Source of the DNA: Aphodosoma sp045126975
GTDB lineage: Bacteria; Bacteroidota; Bacteroidia; Bacteroidales; Paludibacteraceae
NCBI GenBank assembly: GCA_045126975.1
Contig: JBGVPL010000040.1
Span: 62,001 to 126,000, forward strand
Direction: 5' to 3'
DNA: 64,000 nt
The position numbers were made by a program, and so were the translations under genes. Under the pieces are notes generated by a model. It searched no databases. It was not told the origin of the DNA and saw nothing but the letters and a program-made list of their open reading frames with translations. Numbering within the stretch: the first letter of the stretch is position 1; every line of letters starts with the position of its first letter. This document shows, in pieces, positions 62,729 to 64,000 of this stretch.

Positions 62729-63685
62729 TTATCTGAAATCAATTATGTCGTGGATGTGGAGAATACCGATGATATTGTTTGAGTCGGGTGTGTCGGTGAT
62801 GGCGAGGGAGGTAATGTTGTTGATGTCCATAAGTTCGAGGGCTTGGGTTATCATTGCTTCTTGGTGGATGTGTTTGAACGAATGGGTCATAATGTCTGCT
62901 GCTGTGAGTGTTTTTAGATTTTCGTGATGTTGTACTGCCCTGCGAATATCTCCATCGGTGATTATACCAACACATTTGTTATCGTTGTCATAAACTAATG
63001 TCATGCCCTTGCGACCATCGCTTACAGTATAGATTATGTCGTTGAAAAGTGTGTTAGTTGTAACTCGTGGAATGGCGGTTGACATGCGATGTTTTACGCG
63101 CGAAAGCAATTGGCGTCCGAGTGCTCCTCCAGGGTGGTAGAGAGCAAAGTTTTCGGCTTTGAATTGTCGGCGTTCCATGAGACATACCATAAGGGCATCA
63201 CCGAGAAGCATAGTTGCCGTGGTAGATGTGGTAGGTGCAAGATTGAGTGGGCACACTTCACGTTCTACGGGTACGTTTAATACAATTTCAGCCTCACGTG
63301 CTAATGCAGAATGAGGATTGCCTGTAATGGCAATGATGCGTGCACCTATGTTTTTGAGTGGGGAGCAGATATTTACAATTTCGGATGATGTGCCACTATG
63401 AGAGATGAGTAGGGCAATATCGTTTTTAGCCACCATACCTAAATCACCATGCATGGCTTCGGCGGCATTTACGAATATGGCAGGAGTGCCTGTAGAGGCT
63501 AAAGATGCGGCTATTTTGTGACCAACGATACCTGTTTTGCCGATACCCATAATGACTATTTTGCCAGTGCAGGCATATATCATTTCTACGGCAAGGTTGA
63601 TTTCATCGCCTATAGAGTCGGCAATTTTTCGGAATTCGGCAATTTCTTGTTCGAATATTTCTTTGGTTCGTTCCTTCCAAGACAT
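62729..63685 (-). CDS. kdsD: Arabinose-5-phosphate isomerase (KpsF/GutQ/KdsD)
   Basis: Converts ribulose 5-phosphate to arabinose 5-phosphate for Kdo (LPS core). 318 residues. An N-terminal SIS domain (GIGKTGIVGHKIAASLASTG; MHGDLGMV; LISHSGTSSEI) and two CBS domains at about 200-318. It follows kdsA on the same strand, matching its role in the Kdo pathway. Confidence 0.95.
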   Translation of the reverse strand: MSWKERTKEIFEQEIAEFRKIADSIGDEINLAVEMIYACTGKIVIMGIGKTGIVGHKIAASLASTGTPAIFVNAAEAMHGDLGMVAKNDIALLISHSGTSSEIVNICSPLKNIGARIIAITGNPHSALAREAEIVLNVPVEREVCPLNLAPTTSTTATMLLGDALMVCLMERRQFKAENFALYHPGGALGRQLLSRVKHRMSTAIPRVTTNTLFNDIIYTVSDGRKGMTLVYDNDNKCVGIITDGDIRRAVQHHENLKTLTAADIMTHSFKHIHQEAMITQALELMDINNITSLAITDTPDSNNIIGILHIHDIIDFR

Positions 63686-63808
63686 ATATTTAGAGTTGAG
63701 AGTTTAGAGTTTAGAGTTTAGAGGTGGCGGACTTCTTCGGGATAGGTTGCTTGAAGGTTGCAGTATCCTCTGAAGGAGGTTGCTGTTGGTATGGTAAAAG
63801 TAGGACTA
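63686..63808. repeat. kdsA-kdsD spacer with heptad run
   Basis: TAGAGTTGAGAGTTTAGAGT repeats just before kdsD (about 63690-63723). The rest (GAAGGTTGCAGTATCCTCTG) shows no clear structure. Only one heptad arm is recognisable. Confidence 0.55.
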
Positions 63809-64000
63809 CTATTTTTTTATTATGTTGTCAATTTCGATGGCTTGACGGAGGATATTTTCTATATCGGATAGGCGTAATTGGTTGGCGGCATCGGAGAATG
63901 CTTTGTCTGGGTCGGGGTGTACTTCGGCAAATATAGCATCAACACCAACAGCGAGGGCAGCACGCATGAGGTGAGGCACCATTTCGCGATTACCACCTGT
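63809..64000 (-). CDS. kdsA: 3-deoxy-8-phosphooctulonate synthase, C-terminal part
   Basis: The last 63 codons of a gene cut by the right edge. GGNREMVPHLMRAALAVGVD, then FAEVHPDPDKAFSDAANQL, is the KdsA C-terminus, which joins arabinose 5-phosphate and PEP to make Kdo 8-phosphate. Encoded just upstream of kdsD, whose product makes its substrate. Confidence 0.92.
   Translation of the reverse strand, partial: TGGNREMVPHLMRAALAVGVDAIFAEVHPDPDKAFSDAANQLRLSDIENILRQAIEIDNIIKK

Overview
The window is about 64 kb of an AT-rich chromosome from a member of the Bacteroidales (phylum Bacteroidota). The evidence is: promoter boxes of the form TAnnTTTG upstream of most transcription units, almost no Shine-Dalgarno sequences, a fused SecDF, BspA-type leucine-rich-repeat proteins, secreted proteins ending in type IX secretion (T9SS) sorting domains, a PorT-like barrel protein and a DUF5606 protein. 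I cannot fix the genus. No rRNA, tRNA or CRISPR array is visible.

Layout. 0-0.4 kb: start of a BspA-like secreted protein, cut by the left edge. 0.5-11.1 kb: the complete de novo UMP pathway as one minus-strand operon, pyrC-carA-carB-pyrK-pyrD-pyrF-pyrE-pyrB, with a leader that looks like a pyrBI-type attenuator (leader peptide, U-rich tract, terminator hairpin). 11.2-20.8 kb: der, a small outer-membrane barrel protein, and two large paralogous T9SS-exported proteins. 20.9-22.7 kb: an AbiE-type (type IV) toxin-antitoxin pair. 22.8-27.3 kb: trmD, a TtcA-like thiolase, serS, radA. 27.4-38.6 kb: accessory island with a DUF4143 ATPase, an IS3-family element, small lipoproteins and membrane proteins, a WG-repeat/BspA fusion, an XRE regulator and a rod-shaped candidate RNA. 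38.8-54.2 kb: secDF, divergent aspA and gdhA, a two-gene 2-hydroxyacyl-CoA dehydratase/activase system with a TetR regulator, DUF5606, a metallophosphoesterase, and an OadA-like carboxyltransferase without a biotinyl lysine. 54.3-64 kb: a T9SS protein, ung, bcp, recA, a low-molecular-weight phosphatase, porT-like, ferredoxin, two FKBPs, kdsD and the end of kdsA.

The most unusual thing is a family of spacer elements. Gaps between genes repeatedly contain degenerate arrays of about 7 bp units in inverted orientation, so that each gap is a long imperfect palindrome. The unit differs from locus to locus but is shared by both arms at one locus. In the pyr operon and before serS, nearly identical elements end a few bases before the start codon and supply a common start context. 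Members of these spacer families also sit in frame inside genes: between the catalytic domain of PyrB and a fused PyrI-type zinc domain, and inside the 2-hydroxyacyl-CoA dehydratase protein. A separate perfect palindrome sits in secDF.

All functional names come from reading motifs by eye; no database search, folding program or alignment was run.
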